Source: Flavobacteriales bacterium (lineage in GTDB: Bacteria; Bacteroidota; Bacteroidia; Flavobacteriales_F; PHOS-HE28). Taken from it: a DNA stretch of 64,000 bases. The notes beneath the pieces are model-generated. The model was not told where the DNA came from. It made no database searches and was given only the letters and a program-made list of their open reading frames with translations. The stretch's first letter is position 1. Each line of letters begins with the position of its first letter. Below, piece after piece: positions 25,837 through 35,214 of the stretch. The stretch is taken from contig JADKJM010000004.1 of NCBI GenBank assembly GCA_016721005.1, positions 372,001-436,000 on the forward strand, given 5' to 3'. The translations under genes and the position numbers were made by a program.

Positions 25837-26103
25837 CTAGGTGGAGCTGCGATCCTTCTCCAAAGCGGTCAATACCCGCTCCTCGAGGCCGGTCGTATCC
25901 AACGAGGTTTCGGGCTGATCCCGCACCTCCATCATCTCATCGATCCGCGCGTTCTGTTTCTGGAACGCGCGGCATCCATCACACACGCGCAAGTGCATCC
26001 ACAACTGCATCCGGTCCAACGTGCCGAGGGCTTCCATGGTACGGCGCTCCATAAGCTCGGTAGCCTTGCGGCACGAAAGCATCAAGGTGTTCATCAAACT
26101 CAT
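25837..26103 (-). CDS. Anti-sigma factor-like zinc-finger protein
   Basis: An 88-residue soluble protein starting MSLMNTLMLSCRKATELMERR. Cys11, a His in RMQLWMHLRVC and the CDGC pair reproduce the H/C zinc-finger (zf-HC2) arrangement of anti-sigma factors. The rest is helical and acidic. It begins one base after the stop of the sigma-factor gene, which indicates coupled translation and a sigma/anti-sigma pair. No membrane segment is present, so any signal would be sensed in the cytoplasm. It converges on merA. Confidence 0.75.
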   Translation of the reverse strand: MSLMNTLMLSCRKATELMERRTMEALGTLDRMQLWMHLRVCDGCRAFQKQNARIDEMMEVRDQPETSLDTTGLEERVLTALEKDRSST

Positions 26104-26104
26104 C

Positions 26105-26710
26105 TCAGTGCGGGAGTTGTCGCAGGCTTGTTTCCATGCATGATCGCAGACGAAGTTTGGCGCGGTGGATCTGTTGCCAATAATGAGTTGCCGAAAGCCC
26201 CAATTCCTTACAAATGGCCTTCGCATCGCGCTCCTTCAAGTACTTCATCTCCACCGCCGCACGCCAGTTCTCCGGCAGCTTATCCAAGCAGCGGGCAAGG
26301 ACAGCGAACATCGCTTCCTTGTCCTCAACTTCGTCCGTTTGCCAGTCCGTGGGCCTGTGCTCCGGTAACCAGCGGCCATCGCTATCGAAGCGTTCCACCA
26401 TCCCGGGGTCCATGGTCGTCCGGACCGGGTCCCGGTATTGCTTGCGGTAGTGGTCGGCGATCTTGTTCTTGAGAATGCTGAACAACCAGGTCCGCGGGCT
26501 GCTGTTGCCAGCGAAGCGGGTGCGGCCCTCCCATGCCGCAATGAAGGTCTGCTGCACCAGATCACCGGCGAGGCCAGGGTCGTTCAGCCGGGCACGGGCA
26601 AAGCCAACCAGCAACCGGGTATGCTGTTTCACCAGGTGGGCCATTTCGGCGGTGCCCCATTGCGCTGGGATCCCAGATCCCGGCTCTCTGTCGATGATGG
26701 CTTCCTTCAT
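26105..26710 (-). CDS. ECF-type RNA polymerase sigma factor
   Basis: A 201-residue sigma-70 ECF factor starting MKEAIIDREPG at 26710. Region 2 is LVKQHTRLLVGFARARLNDPGLAGDLVQQTFIAAWEGRTRFAGNSSPRTWLFSILKNKIADHYRK; region 4 is LPENWRAAVEMKYLKERDAKAICKELGLSATHYWQQIHRAKLRLRSCM. The linker between them is somewhat long. It is followed by its putative anti-sigma factor and lies beside metal-resistance genes. Its regulon cannot be read from the window. Confidence 0.88.
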   Translation of the reverse strand: MKEAIIDREPGSGIPAQWGTAEMAHLVKQHTRLLVGFARARLNDPGLAGDLVQQTFIAAWEGRTRFAGNSSPRTWLFSILKNKIADHYRKQYRDPVRTTMDPGMVERFDSDGRWLPEHRPTDWQTDEVEDKEAMFAVLARCLDKLPENWRAAVEMKYLKERDAKAICKELGLSATHYWQQIHRAKLRLRSCMETSLRQLPH

Positions 26711-26812
26711 GACTGAAAAGTACACCATCCGGCTGGAGGCCATCCTTCTCTATCGATGTCCAGATAAGGAGCGCGGCACACAGTTCATCCTATATCTCGA
26801 GGGAGCCGGGGA

Positions 26813-27238
26813 TCAAGCGTCCTTCACCACCAAGGCTACTACGATGCCGAAGACCACGTGCCCGACGATCCCGCCAATGGCCATGAGCATCATGCTCCCT
26901 TCCATGGGTGGCATTCCACCCAATATGGCGCCCATTGCTCCCATGGCCATCTGCGCGAAGACGAACGCGGCCAAGCCGAACAGCACGCCCTTCAGGACGG
27001 GGCTGTTCACCTTGCGCACCACCTTCATGAAGAGCAGGGCGTAGGCCAGCGCGAACACGATCCCGATCATGAAGTGCATGATCCAACCGATCGCGATCGG
27101 CATGCCCATCATCATGGACAACATGGCTGGTGGGTTCATCTTGGGCATCCCCATCATCGGGGCAATCATCATGACCAAGGTCATTACAGCGGTGCCTGCT
27201 ACGCCGGCAACAATGGCTTTCAGAAGTTTCGGGTTCAT
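26813..27238 (-). CDS. Methionine-rich four-helix membrane protein
   Basis: A 141-residue integral membrane protein with about four helices (ILLKAIVAGVAGT region, IGWIMHFMIGIVFALAYALLF, VLFGLAAFVFAQMAMGAMGAI, MAIGGIVGHVVFGIVVALVV). It has an exceptional number of methionines, including MMIAPMMGMPKMNPPAMLSMMMGMP. Methionine runs could bind Cu(I) or Ag(I), and the gene sits between metal-resistance genes, but this is inference. It resembles the small membrane proteins annotated as DUF6789, to my recollection. It is not obviously part of an operon. Confidence 0.55.
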   Translation of the reverse strand: MNPKLLKAIVAGVAGTAVMTLVMMIAPMMGMPKMNPPAMLSMMMGMPIAIGWIMHFMIGIVFALAYALLFMKVVRKVNSPVLKGVLFGLAAFVFAQMAMGAMGAILGGMPPMEGSMMLMAIGGIVGHVVFGIVVALVVKDA

Positions 27239-27364
27239 GATCGTAAGGGGTGTTCGTGAAAGTTTCCTCGGTAGTAGTTGGAGGTGCTGTCGGCTTTGCT
27301 GCGGCAGCCTTACACATCACTGTAAGGTTTCATTCTCAGACCCGACAATACGCTTGGCAATTCC

Positions 27365-28003
27365 ATGGACCTGATACGTATACACCTGAGATCCATCGCG
27401 ATCGGCTGCATGATCTTCCTCGGGGGGCTGGCGCATGCACAGGAGCATCCGTTCATTGAGGCCTATACCCTGTCAGAATTGGAAGGCAGCATACGTATCG
27501 ACTGGACCATGCACGGCGGAAGCACCTGCAATGGACAGGATGTGGAACGATCCTCCGACGGCGTCACCTTCGTAGCCGTTCATCGCATCGAAGGCATCTG
27601 CGGTGATCCCTCTTTCTCTGTTCCGTTCAACTGGCTGGACGAGGCACCGCCTGAGTTCAGTACGGTATTCTACCGCATCAAGCTCGGGTTCGATGGGTAC
27701 AGTTCCGTGAAGTCCGTGACCTTCGCTCAGCTCACCACCAGCTTGCAGCGCTTTTTCCCTTCGCCGGTGCGCGATCAGGCCACGTTGGCCCTGAACGCAG
27801 GGTCGGGCGACCTTGTGGATCTGCGTATCGTGGATGCAAGTGGTCGCCTCGTGATCGAGCAACTTGGAGTTGCGGGTCCCGTCATCGTGCTCCAACTGTC
27901 CGGTCTGCCACAGGGGCTGTACACCTACTTGGCGATCAGCTCGGGCAGGCGCTTCGCGGGGCGTTTCGTGAAGGTAAAGCCTCGAAGTACGACCCGGGCT
28001 TAG
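27365..28003 (+). CDS. Small secreted T9SS sorting-domain protein
   Basis: A 212-residue protein with signal peptide (LRSIAIGCMIFLGGLAHAQ). A fibronectin-like segment follows (SIRIDWTMHGGSTCNGQDVERSSDGVTFVAVHRI, then FYRIKLGFDGYSSVKSVTF), of a kind common in T9SS cargo. The C-terminal type A sorting domain begins at RFFPSPVRDQATLAL and ends RFAGRFVKVKP. Its body is too small for an obvious enzymatic domain. It could be a surface adhesin or carrier; the role is unknown. Confidence 0.7.
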   Translation: MDLIRIHLRSIAIGCMIFLGGLAHAQEHPFIEAYTLSELEGSIRIDWTMHGGSTCNGQDVERSSDGVTFVAVHRIEGICGDPSFSVPFNWLDEAPPEFSTVFYRIKLGFDGYSSVKSVTFAQLTTSLQRFFPSPVRDQATLALNAGSGDLVDLRIVDASGRLVIEQLGVAGPVIVLQLSGLPQGLYTYLAISSGRRFAGRFVKVKPRSTTRA

Positions 28004-28133
28004 CCGTGAGTTCTCTATTCATGGGCACGCGAAAGTTGGTCGTTCTGCTGTCCTCATTGGTGTCGGCGATCAACAACATAGCCAGTGCATTGTGGGGGAG
28101 ATAGTTCTGCACACGGCTACCTTCACCCCTCGG

Positions 28134-28523
28134 ATGAAGCCCGCCTCGCACATTCTCCTCGTCATCGTTCTCGGCCTTTGCATGCCGTGGAAGCTGATCG
28201 ACTTCTGCGTAGCGCATCCGCTGGGTGAGCCGGACCATCATGGACCAAGCACTTGCGAGTTGCGCACAGCATGGAAAGGCGGCCCGGCTGTCTGGCCGCC
28301 CATGCACTGCCATGAATTCTCCATGAACACGGACAAATACGTGGGCATGGACCGGGTGACGGTGGAACGGCCACAGACCGAACTGACCGTTCCCCTACCG
28401 TTGGTTCTGGTAGCGGTGGAGACCACTGATGAGCAAGCGTTCATCGAGCCGCCGGTACCGCGATGTCGATCGCATCCGTTGATCGCCGCGCATGCCCTGC
28501 GTGGCCCGCCGTTCCTCGCTTGA
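28134..28523 (+). CDS. Hypothetical exported protein preceding the RND efflux operon
   Basis: A 129-residue protein starting MKPASHILLVIVLGLCMPWK, a signal peptide or single anchor, followed by a His/Cys-containing region (DFCVAHPLGEPDHHGPSTCE and PPMHCHEF). It lies 145 bp upstream of the RND permease on the same strand. His- and Cys-rich exported proteins in front of metal RND pumps may bind the metal in the periplasm, but I do not recognise this family with certainty. Confidence 0.5.
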   Translation: MKPASHILLVIVLGLCMPWKLIDFCVAHPLGEPDHHGPSTCELRTAWKGGPAVWPPMHCHEFSMNTDKYVGMDRVTVERPQTELTVPLPLVLVAVETTDEQAFIEPPVPRCRSHPLIAAHALRGPPFLA

Positions 28524-28668
28524 GCGATCGGAACGGACAGCTATTGCATTGTCTTCCTCTCGGTGATCGCGCCTGCGCGCTGATCGTCTGAGCGTTCCGA
28601 TCGCGGTCCTCGCGCGTCGTCCGCCGTACGGCGGATACGCGTGTTTCACTCAACCCGATCGAACGCAC

Positions 28669-31600
28669 ATGATCAAGACCGTTTTCAAGAACCCCTATCT
28701 CGCCATTGTCGCGGCCATCGCAGTGGTGGTGCTCGCTGGCGTGGCCATTCCGCGCATGCCGGTGGATATTCTACCAGCATTCAAGAAGAGCGCCATGCAG
28801 ATCCTTACGCTCTACCCCGGTATGCCCGCCGAGGTGGTGGAAAAGGACATCACCAGCCGCATGGAGCGCTGGACCGGCCAAAGCCCCGGTATCGAAAAGC
28901 AGATCAGCAAGAGCATCATGGGCGTAAGCCTGGTGACGAATTTCTACGGTGAGGACATCGATCCCGCAGAAGCCATGGCCAACGCCAGCAGCTATGCGAT
29001 GAGCGACATGTACTACCAGCCGCCGGGCACCATGCCGCCCATGATCCAGCCCTTCGATCCCACGGCGAGCAAGCCGCTGCTGCTGCTCACCGTAAGCAGT
29101 GACGTGAAGAGCGGAAAGGAACTATACGATGTGGCCTACTATGCCCTCCGCCAGATGCTCAGCGGCACCAAGGGCATCATCGCACCGGCCGCATACGGCG
29201 GATCGCTGCGCCGCATCCACATCTACGTGGATCCTGCGCGGCTAGAGGCGCTCGGCATTTCGCAGACCGAGGTGAACGACGCGGTGCAACGCAACACCAC
29301 GATGATCCCCAGCGGCATCGCGCAGATCGGACCGCTCAACTGGAGCATCGATGCGCGTGGCATGTTGGAACACGTGGAGGAGTTCAACGACATCGTGGTG
29401 GCGCAACGTGATGGGAGACCGATCTACATCCGCGACATCGGTACCACCATGGATGCCAGCGCGGTGCAGACGAACATCGCGCGCGTGGACGGCCGCGAAC
29501 AGGTATACCTGCCGGTATTCAAGCGAAGCAATGCCAATACCATCGCTGCCGTGGAAGCCGTAAAGGCCGCGCCGCCCAGCTTGCAGGAGCGCCTTCCGGA
29601 GGATGTGCGCCTCAACGTGGTCTTCGACCAGAGCGAATACGTGCGCGATGCGATCGGTGGGCTGGCATGGGCCGGTGCCGGTGGTCTTGTCCTCGTGGTA
29701 TTGGTGCTGCTGCTCTTCCTCGGCGACGTACGCTCGTCGCTCATCGCGGTGCTGGTGCTCCCACTTTCAGTGCTCTCCGGTGTGCTCATGCTCATGGCGA
29801 CCGGCCAGAGCATCAACAGCATCACGCTCGGGGGGATCGCTCTGGTGCTTGGCCTGTTGGTGGACAATACCATCGTGGTGCTGGAGAACATCGACCGGCA
29901 CCGGCGCATGGGGAAGAACTCATTCAATGCCGCGCGCGATGCTGCGATCGAAGTGTCGCTGCCCGTGCTCGCTTCCACCTTGGTGATCATCGCCGTCTTC
30001 TTCCCCGTGACCTTCCTTACCGGCATCGCGAAGGACCTGTTCTCGCCGCTCGCGATCACCGTGGCGGGCTGCATGCTCGGCGCCTACTTCTTCTCGCTCA
30101 CGCTGGTGCCGCTCATGGCCGCTTTCCTCTTCCGCAACAAGCCGCTCAAAGAAGAAGGCACAGGGCGGATGCAGCGCACCATTGCCCATTGGAATGATCG
30201 CTATGGGCGCGGACTGCAATGGGTGCTCTCACGACGGCGCATGGTGCTCATCGGCACACTTATCCTCTTCGCAGGATCGGCATGGACGCTCGGTAAGTTG
30301 GGCTTCGAACTCTTTCCATCCAGCGATGTAGGCCAGATGGAGATCAGTGTTCGGCGCGCAAGCGGCACCACCTTGCGTGATACGGAAAGTACCATCGCAG
30401 GCATGGAAACCGTGATCCGCGAAGAATTGGGTGCCGACCTCGAACAGCTCGTTAGCAACATCGGTGTATTCTACGATCTGCCTGCTGCCTACACGCCCAA
30501 CAGTGGAACGCAGGATGCCTTCATCGGTGTTCAGTTGAAGGACGATCACCACGTCGCAACCAATGAATATGCTGCTCGTTTGCGTGAACGATTCCGGAAA
30601 GAATTCCCCGGTGTGGAGATCGCCTTCGATACCGGTGGGCTCATCACCGCAGCGCTCAACGAAGGCAAGCCATCACCCATCGACATTCAGATCAAAGGCA
30701 ACGACCTCGGTGAACTGCGCCGCATCGCGGAGCGGGTGCGCGATACGATCGCGCATGTGAAAGGCGTGGCCGACACTCGGATCCTACAACGCATTGATGC
30801 GCCCGCCAAAGTGGTGGATGTGGACCGTGAGCGCGCCGCACTGCTGGGTGTGGAACCGGTGGATGCGATCAAGAACCTCGTCTCGGCGCTCAACTCATCG
30901 GCCACGTACGACAAGGCTTTCTGGATCGATGAGAAGAACGGCAACCACTACTTCGTCGGCGTTACCTATCCCGAAGCCCTGATCGACGATATCCATGTGC
31001 TGGAGAACGTGACCGTTCAAGGAACACACGGCACAGTGCCCTACCGATCGTTCGCGACCATTCAAGAGACCTCGCACCCGGTGGAGGTCAATCACCACAA
31101 CCTGGGCCGTGAGATGAACGTGTATGCCAACGTGGTGGGCACCGATGTCGGAAGTACTTCAGCCAGCATCCAGCAACTCACTGACAACATGCCGTTGCCC
31201 AAGGGCTACAGCATCACCTTCCAAGGTGAAGTGGCGACCATGCAGCGCTCCTTTGGCGATCTCGGCTTGGGTGTGGTTCTCGCGCTGGTGCTCACATTCC
31301 TCATCATCGTTCCGCTCTTTCGCTCCTTCAAGCTGCCCATCATCATCCTGCTCACCTTCCCGCTGGGCATCATCGGTGTGGCGCTGCTGATGTGGATCAC
31401 CGGCACACGGTTGAACATCCAGAGCCTCATGGGCATCATCATGATGGTGGGCATCGCGGTGAGCTACGGAAACATCCTCGTGGATCGCATGAACGGGTTG
31501 CTGAAGGAGGGTCTCCCCGTGTACGATGCCATCCTTCAAGGCACGCGCGACCGCTTCCGGCCCGTGCTGATGACGGCAGGAACCACCGTGCTCGGCTTGT

Positions 31601-31758
31601 TGCCCACGGCGCTCGCGTTGGGCACTGGTGGCGAAGTGAATGCCCCGCTCGCCATCGCCGTGATCGGAGGCACCATCGCTGCTACCGTGCTCACTCTTTT
31701 CATTATCCCCATTCTCTTTTCCCTGCTGGTGAAGCAGGTCAACACGACCGAACAATGA
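28669..31758 (+). CDS. RND-family efflux permease
   Basis: A 1029-residue inner-membrane pump with 12 helices. The N-terminal helix and porter domain begin MIKTVFKNPYLAIVAAIAVVVLAG and PVDILPAFKKSAMQILTLYPGMPAEVVE. The conserved helix-4 motif is GIALVLGLLVDNTIVVLENIDRHRR, with the proton-relay Asp-Asn. The second half repeats the fold (SLMGIIMMVGIAVSYGNILVDRMN). It overlaps the next gene (ATGA) in a permease-adaptor-channel operon. The neighbourhood is metal resistance, but the sequence looks nearer to broad HAE1-like pumps than to CusA/CzcA, so the substrate is open. Confidence 0.9.
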   Translation: MIKTVFKNPYLAIVAAIAVVVLAGVAIPRMPVDILPAFKKSAMQILTLYPGMPAEVVEKDITSRMERWTGQSPGIEKQISKSIMGVSLVTNFYGEDIDPAEAMANASSYAMSDMYYQPPGTMPPMIQPFDPTASKPLLLLTVSSDVKSGKELYDVAYYALRQMLSGTKGIIAPAAYGGSLRRIHIYVDPARLEALGISQTEVNDAVQRNTTMIPSGIAQIGPLNWSIDARGMLEHVEEFNDIVVAQRDGRPIYIRDIGTTMDASAVQTNIARVDGREQVYLPVFKRSNANTIAAVEAVKAAPPSLQERLPEDVRLNVVFDQSEYVRDAIGGLAWAGAGGLVLVVLVLLLFLGDVRSSLIAVLVLPLSVLSGVLMLMATGQSINSITLGGIALVLGLLVDNTIVVLENIDRHRRMGKNSFNAARDAAIEVSLPVLASTLVIIAVFFPVTFLTGIAKDLFSPLAITVAGCMLGAYFFSLTLVPLMAAFLFRNKPLKEEGTGRMQRTIAHWNDRYGRGLQWVLSRRRMVLIGTLILFAGSAWTLGKLGFELFPSSDVGQMEISVRRASGTTLRDTESTIAGMETVIREELGADLEQLVSNIGVFYDLPAAYTPNSGTQDAFIGVQLKDDHHVATNEYAARLRERFRKEFPGVEIAFDTGGLITAALNEGKPSPIDIQIKGNDLGELRRIAERVRDTIAHVKGVADTRILQRIDAPAKVVDVDRERAALLGVEPVDAIKNLVSALNSSATYDKAFWIDEKNGNHYFVGVTYPEALIDDIHVLENVTVQGTHGTVPYRSFATIQETSHPVEVNHHNLGREMNVYANVVGTDVGSTSASIQQLTDNMPLPKGYSITFQGEVATMQRSFGDLGLGVVLALVLTFLIIVPLFRSFKLPIIILLTFPLGIIGVALLMWITGTRLNIQSLMGIIMMVGIAVSYGNILVDRMNGLLKEGLPVYDAILQGTRDRFRPVLMTAGTTVLGLLPTALALGTGGEVNAPLAIAVIGGTIAATVLTLFIIPILFSLLVKQVNTTEQ

Positions 31759-32825
31759 AGCACCCTATCAACTTCCTCCTGTGCGCTTGCGCGACCACAC
31801 TGCTGGTGGCTTGTTCCAGCGAAGGATCCACAACAGCCGAGCCGGACAAGGCGATACTGCCCACCGTGAGGGTGGTGAATCCCGCGCTGCACGCCATCGG
31901 CGGGGAGATCACCATCACCGGCCGGGTCGAACCGAACGAACAAGTGCGGGTGCATGCGCGCGAAGGCGGTTACGTGAAGCGTGTCCTCAAGGACATCGGC
32001 GATCGCGTTCAGTCCGGTGATGCGTTGGCCGAACTCGACGCGCCCGATCTGCTTCAACAGCTTCGGCAGTTCGAAGCGGAGGCCACCGCGAAACGAAGTA
32101 TCCGCGATCGCATCGTTTCCGCGCGTGCGTCATCACCTGCGATCACACCTGCTCAGTTGGCGGAGGATGCCGAGGCCGATCTCGTCATGGCCGAAGCCAA
32201 GCTTGCCACCACGCGTGAACGGATCAGCTTCCTCACTGTGCGCGCGCCGATCACCGGTGTCATCACCCGGCGCATGGTGGATCCGGGTGCCTTGGTGCAG
32301 ACCGGCACCACCGATCCTTCTGCCATGGCGCTGTTCGAATTGCAGGCCATCGACCCCGTCCGCATCGTGGTACCAGTGCCCGCCCGCGATGCGGTGCATG
32401 CCGCCATGGGAACAAAGGCCACCATACGCTTTCCGGACATGGGCGGCGCGGAAGTCGAAGCCGCTATTTCACGCACCTCTCACTCGTTGGATGCCGCTAC
32501 CGGCAACATGGAAGTTCAACTCGATGTACCCAACCCGGATGCGCGGATACAGCCCGGAATGTTCGCTACCGTGGTGATCCGATCATCCTCTGCGGACAGC
32601 GCTCTGACCCTCCCGACAGCCACGTCTTTCGCACAGGGTGGCGAACACTTTCTCATGCTCGTGCGCGATGGTCGCGTGGTGCAGGTGCCGATGAAAAAGG
32701 GCGTCGCGGATAAGGACCGGTTCCAGGTAATGGAACCTGCTCTTACGGTACACGATCAGGTGATCATCGAGGGCCGCAACCTCGTTCGCGAGGGAGATGC
32801 GGTGGAACCCATAAACCAGGACTGA
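31755..32825 (+). CDS. RND periplasmic adaptor (membrane-fusion) lipoprotein
   Basis: A 356-residue lipoprotein (MKHPINFLLCACATTLLVAC, lipobox Cys20) that bridges the pump and the outer-membrane channel. Barrel-sandwich halves are ITGRVEPNEQVRVHAREGGYVKRVLKDIGDRVQSGDALAELDAPDL and ISFLTVRAPITGVITRRMVDPGALV, separated by a helical hairpin (about 90-150). The beta-barrel and membrane-proximal domains follow (MEVQLDVPNPDARIQPGMFATVVI). It starts on the permease stop codon. Confidence 0.9.
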   Translation: MKHPINFLLCACATTLLVACSSEGSTTAEPDKAILPTVRVVNPALHAIGGEITITGRVEPNEQVRVHAREGGYVKRVLKDIGDRVQSGDALAELDAPDLLQQLRQFEAEATAKRSIRDRIVSARASSPAITPAQLAEDAEADLVMAEAKLATTRERISFLTVRAPITGVITRRMVDPGALVQTGTTDPSAMALFELQAIDPVRIVVPVPARDAVHAAMGTKATIRFPDMGGAEVEAAISRTSHSLDAATGNMEVQLDVPNPDARIQPGMFATVVIRSSSADSALTLPTATSFAQGGEHFLMLVRDGRVVQVPMKKGVADKDRFQVMEPALTVHDQVIIEGRNLVREGDAVEPINQD

Positions 32826-32826
32826 C

Positions 32827-34134
32827 ATGCGCTACGGACCATTCAACCTCTCGCTCTTCGCATTGAGCATTGTATTGTGCACCGCGACAGCGGATGCGCA
32901 GCAACCAGAGCTGACCATCGATCTGGCCACCGCTCTTGAATTCGGCGGTGCACGAAACCTCACCGTGCAGGAGCAACGCGCATTGCAGGATGCCGCCGAA
33001 GCAGACCTCGCAAAGGCCAGCGAATGGTGGCTGCCCGAATTGAGCGTAGGCACTAGTATCAACACCCTCAATGGCACGGCCATGAACGCGGACGGACGCT
33101 TCTTCCTGGACGTGGATCGGCAGAACTTCTCCGCTGGAGGTGGCGTGCTTGCCTCGTGGGACTTCCGCAATGGCCCTGCCGATGTGAAAGCAGCGCGCTT
33201 GCGTGGAGCGGCCCAGGAACTCGCCGGTAAACAGAACCGCAACGAAGCCTTGCTCGCTGTGGTGCAGACGTACTATGCGCTGGCCACGGCTGATGCCGAA
33301 ACGCGTGCCCTCGAACACCTATCGAAGCTTGCGGATAGTGTGGCCATGCAGTTGGGTCTGCTCGTGGAAATCGGTTCTGCATACACCTCGGACCATCTGC
33401 TGGCGCGTAGCAACCATGCGCAGCTGCGCATCAGGGTGCAACGCTCAAGGAGCGATCGCGCTGAGGCATCCGCACGATTGGCCGCCCTGCTCGACCTGGA
33501 TCCCTTAATACGGTTCACCGTCACCGACACAGTGCTTGCGCCCATCGATCTTCCCGGAACGGATCAGCCCGCCGCAGTTAGTGACAGCCTCCAGTTGATG
33601 AGGCCCGACCTGATGGCGATGCGATTGGAACTCGATGCATTAAGCGCCGAACGCAAACGCACCACCACTGGCTTGCTCATGCCCCAACTGCGCGTTGGTG
33701 CCGGTTACTCCGCCTTCGGCGATGTGTTCCAACCGCTGTGGCCTACCGGCGAAGTGAACGCTGCACTCCTGTGGCGTATCCCTTTGGGTCGCATCTTCCA
33801 GGCCGGTGACCTCAAGCAGGCCAACGCGCGCCTTGAGTTGCAACAATTGTCCTTGCGGCGATCGGTCGCCATTGCCAGTGCCGATGTGGAAGCTGCACGG
33901 CAACAAGTAGAGATCGCTCGCGTGCGCCTTGAACTCGCCCGTGCAGGTGCATCGGATGCTGAGGAGGCCTTCGCGCAGACCATGACTCGCCAACGTCTCG
34001 GGCTGGTGCGTCCCATGGAAACACTGCAAGCGCAGGAGACTGCTGCGGAAATGCTGGTGGAACGAATACGCGCTACGGCGGAATTGAATGCACTGCAATA
34101 CCGGTTGAAGGTTGCGCTGGGCGGTGAGTTGTAG
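32827..34134 (+). CDS. TolC-family outer-membrane efflux channel
   Basis: A 435-residue exported protein (signal FNLSLFALSIVLCTATADAQ) with the two repeated coiled-coil halves of TolC. The first half has LATALEFGGARNLTVQEQRALQDAAEADLAKASEWWLPELSVG, the second ERKRTTTGLLMPQLRVGAGYSAFG and ADVEAARQQVEIARVRLELARAGASDAEEAFAQTMTRQRLGLV. It begins one base after the adaptor stop and completes a tripartite efflux system. Confidence 0.9.
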   Translation: MRYGPFNLSLFALSIVLCTATADAQQPELTIDLATALEFGGARNLTVQEQRALQDAAEADLAKASEWWLPELSVGTSINTLNGTAMNADGRFFLDVDRQNFSAGGGVLASWDFRNGPADVKAARLRGAAQELAGKQNRNEALLAVVQTYYALATADAETRALEHLSKLADSVAMQLGLLVEIGSAYTSDHLLARSNHAQLRIRVQRSRSDRAEASARLAALLDLDPLIRFTVTDTVLAPIDLPGTDQPAAVSDSLQLMRPDLMAMRLELDALSAERKRTTTGLLMPQLRVGAGYSAFGDVFQPLWPTGEVNAALLWRIPLGRIFQAGDLKQANARLELQQLSLRRSVAIASADVEAARQQVEIARVRLELARAGASDAEEAFAQTMTRQRLGLVRPMETLQAQETAAEMLVERIRATAELNALQYRLKVALGGEL

Positions 34135-34469
34135 CGGGGAGAGGACCGTTCGTTGATAAGGGTTACGCGCGGTCGCGCACAGCCTCCTCATGCTTCGCGC
34201 CGCAGTGCGGACAGGTCAGGGTGGATCCGAGCATTGGATCTGCCTGGCTCATGACCTGTGTGGCTTGTACCTATACCAGAGTCCTGCTCGGCCTCCGGGT
34301 ATTAGGCCCTTGCTCAGGTCACTTTAGTGTCGATCGTCCTCAGGATCGGCTTTTCCAGAGCTGCGCTCTCGGCAGGGCCTTCCCCAACAACACCGGCAGC
34401 AACCAAAGAGCAGCCAGCGCCGGAGCGTCAGCGGGGACGGCCCAAAACCACCACGTCCGCCCCCGCCGG
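34135..34469. other. 335-bp convergent gap after the efflux operon
   Basis: The stretch lies between the TolC gene and the peroxiredoxin gene, which point towards each other. Apart from a possible 29-codon minus-strand fragment (34163-34252) it holds no recognisable gene. It probably contains the terminators of both flanking operons, but no clean hairpin with a T-run is visible. Confidence 0.4.
34163..34252 (-). pseudogene. Possible fragment of a GDCC-type zinc-ribbon protein
   Basis: A 29-residue minus-strand frame (MSQADPMLGSTLTCPHCGAK, then HEEAVRDRA) carries a CPHCG knuckle followed by HEEA. This resembles the N-terminal zinc-ribbon half (TCPxCG...EE) that longer members of the GDCC family have, and which the intact gene at 22760-22954 lacks. 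No GDCC half follows. It may be a relic; support is weak. Confidence 0.25.
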
Positions 34470-35081
34470 TCATCCCTCCAATGCGGAAAGGATGGCCTTC
34501 ACGCTCATGCGTTCCTTGTAGTTCTCGTCGAAGTGCAGGGCCTTGATCCGCCCATCACGCCCGATGATGAAGGTGGCCGGCACCGGCAACACGCCTTCCT
34601 CGTTGCCGTTGGCCTTGTCCACGTTCAAGCCCATCAACTTCAGTTTGCTGCGCTGTGCCTTGGGCATTTCGAAGGCGGTGCCGTAAGCGCACATGATGGT
34701 GTACGCGGGATCATGGATCACGCTGAAGGTGGCGCCACTCTTCTTCACGATGTCCTCCGCGCTCTCGGGCACTTCGGGCGATATGGCCAACACCACGGCG
34801 TTCTTCGCCGTGATCAGCGACAAGCTGTCCTGTAGATGGCTCATGTGCTTGTTGCAGTAGGGGCACCATGCACCGCGGTAGAACACGACCACCACTTCGT
34901 GTTTCTGGGTAAGTGCTGAAAGGTCCACGGTGGCCCCATGGATATCGGTGGCCATGAATGCCGGAGCGGCGTCGCCCACCTTGAGCGTGTTCAGTTCGCC
35001 ACAGTGTGGTTTCGATGGATCCTGCGCGCAGCCTGGAACGGTAGCAGCGAGGGACAGGGTGATCAGGAAGTGCTTGAACAT
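34470..35081 (-). CDS. Lipoprotein peroxiredoxin (AhpC/TSA-type thioredoxin fold)
   Basis: A 203-residue lipoprotein (MFKHFLITLSLAATVPGC, lipobox Cys18). The redoxin domain shows VGDAAPAFMATDIHGATVDL and the active-site FYRGAWCPYCNKHM (CxxC with the peroxiredoxin-like RGAWCPYC context). VVLAISPEVPESAEDIVKKSG and VPATFIIGRDGRI with its cis-proline region follow. It probably reduces peroxides or alkyl hydroperoxides in the periplasm, or acts as a thiol oxidoreductase. The upstream codons to 35135 would mask the lipoprotein signal, so the ATG at 35081 is preferred. Confidence 0.85.
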   Translation of the reverse strand: MFKHFLITLSLAATVPGCAQDPSKPHCGELNTLKVGDAAPAFMATDIHGATVDLSALTQKHEVVVVFYRGAWCPYCNKHMSHLQDSLSLITAKNAVVLAISPEVPESAEDIVKKSGATFSVIHDPAYTIMCAYGTAFEMPKAQRSKLKLMGLNVDKANGNEEGVLPVPATFIIGRDGRIKALHFDENYKERMSVKAILSALEG

Positions 35082-35214
35082 TGCTGTTTCAATTTGGTAT
35101 GAGTTCGGTTGGAATTGGGATAAGTGTGAATACATGGCCGGGTGCCATGGCGCGCGGTGCCTTCATCGCGGTTGCTGGTGATCACGTGGCCACCACCGCG
35201 CAAGGGGGCGTAGC

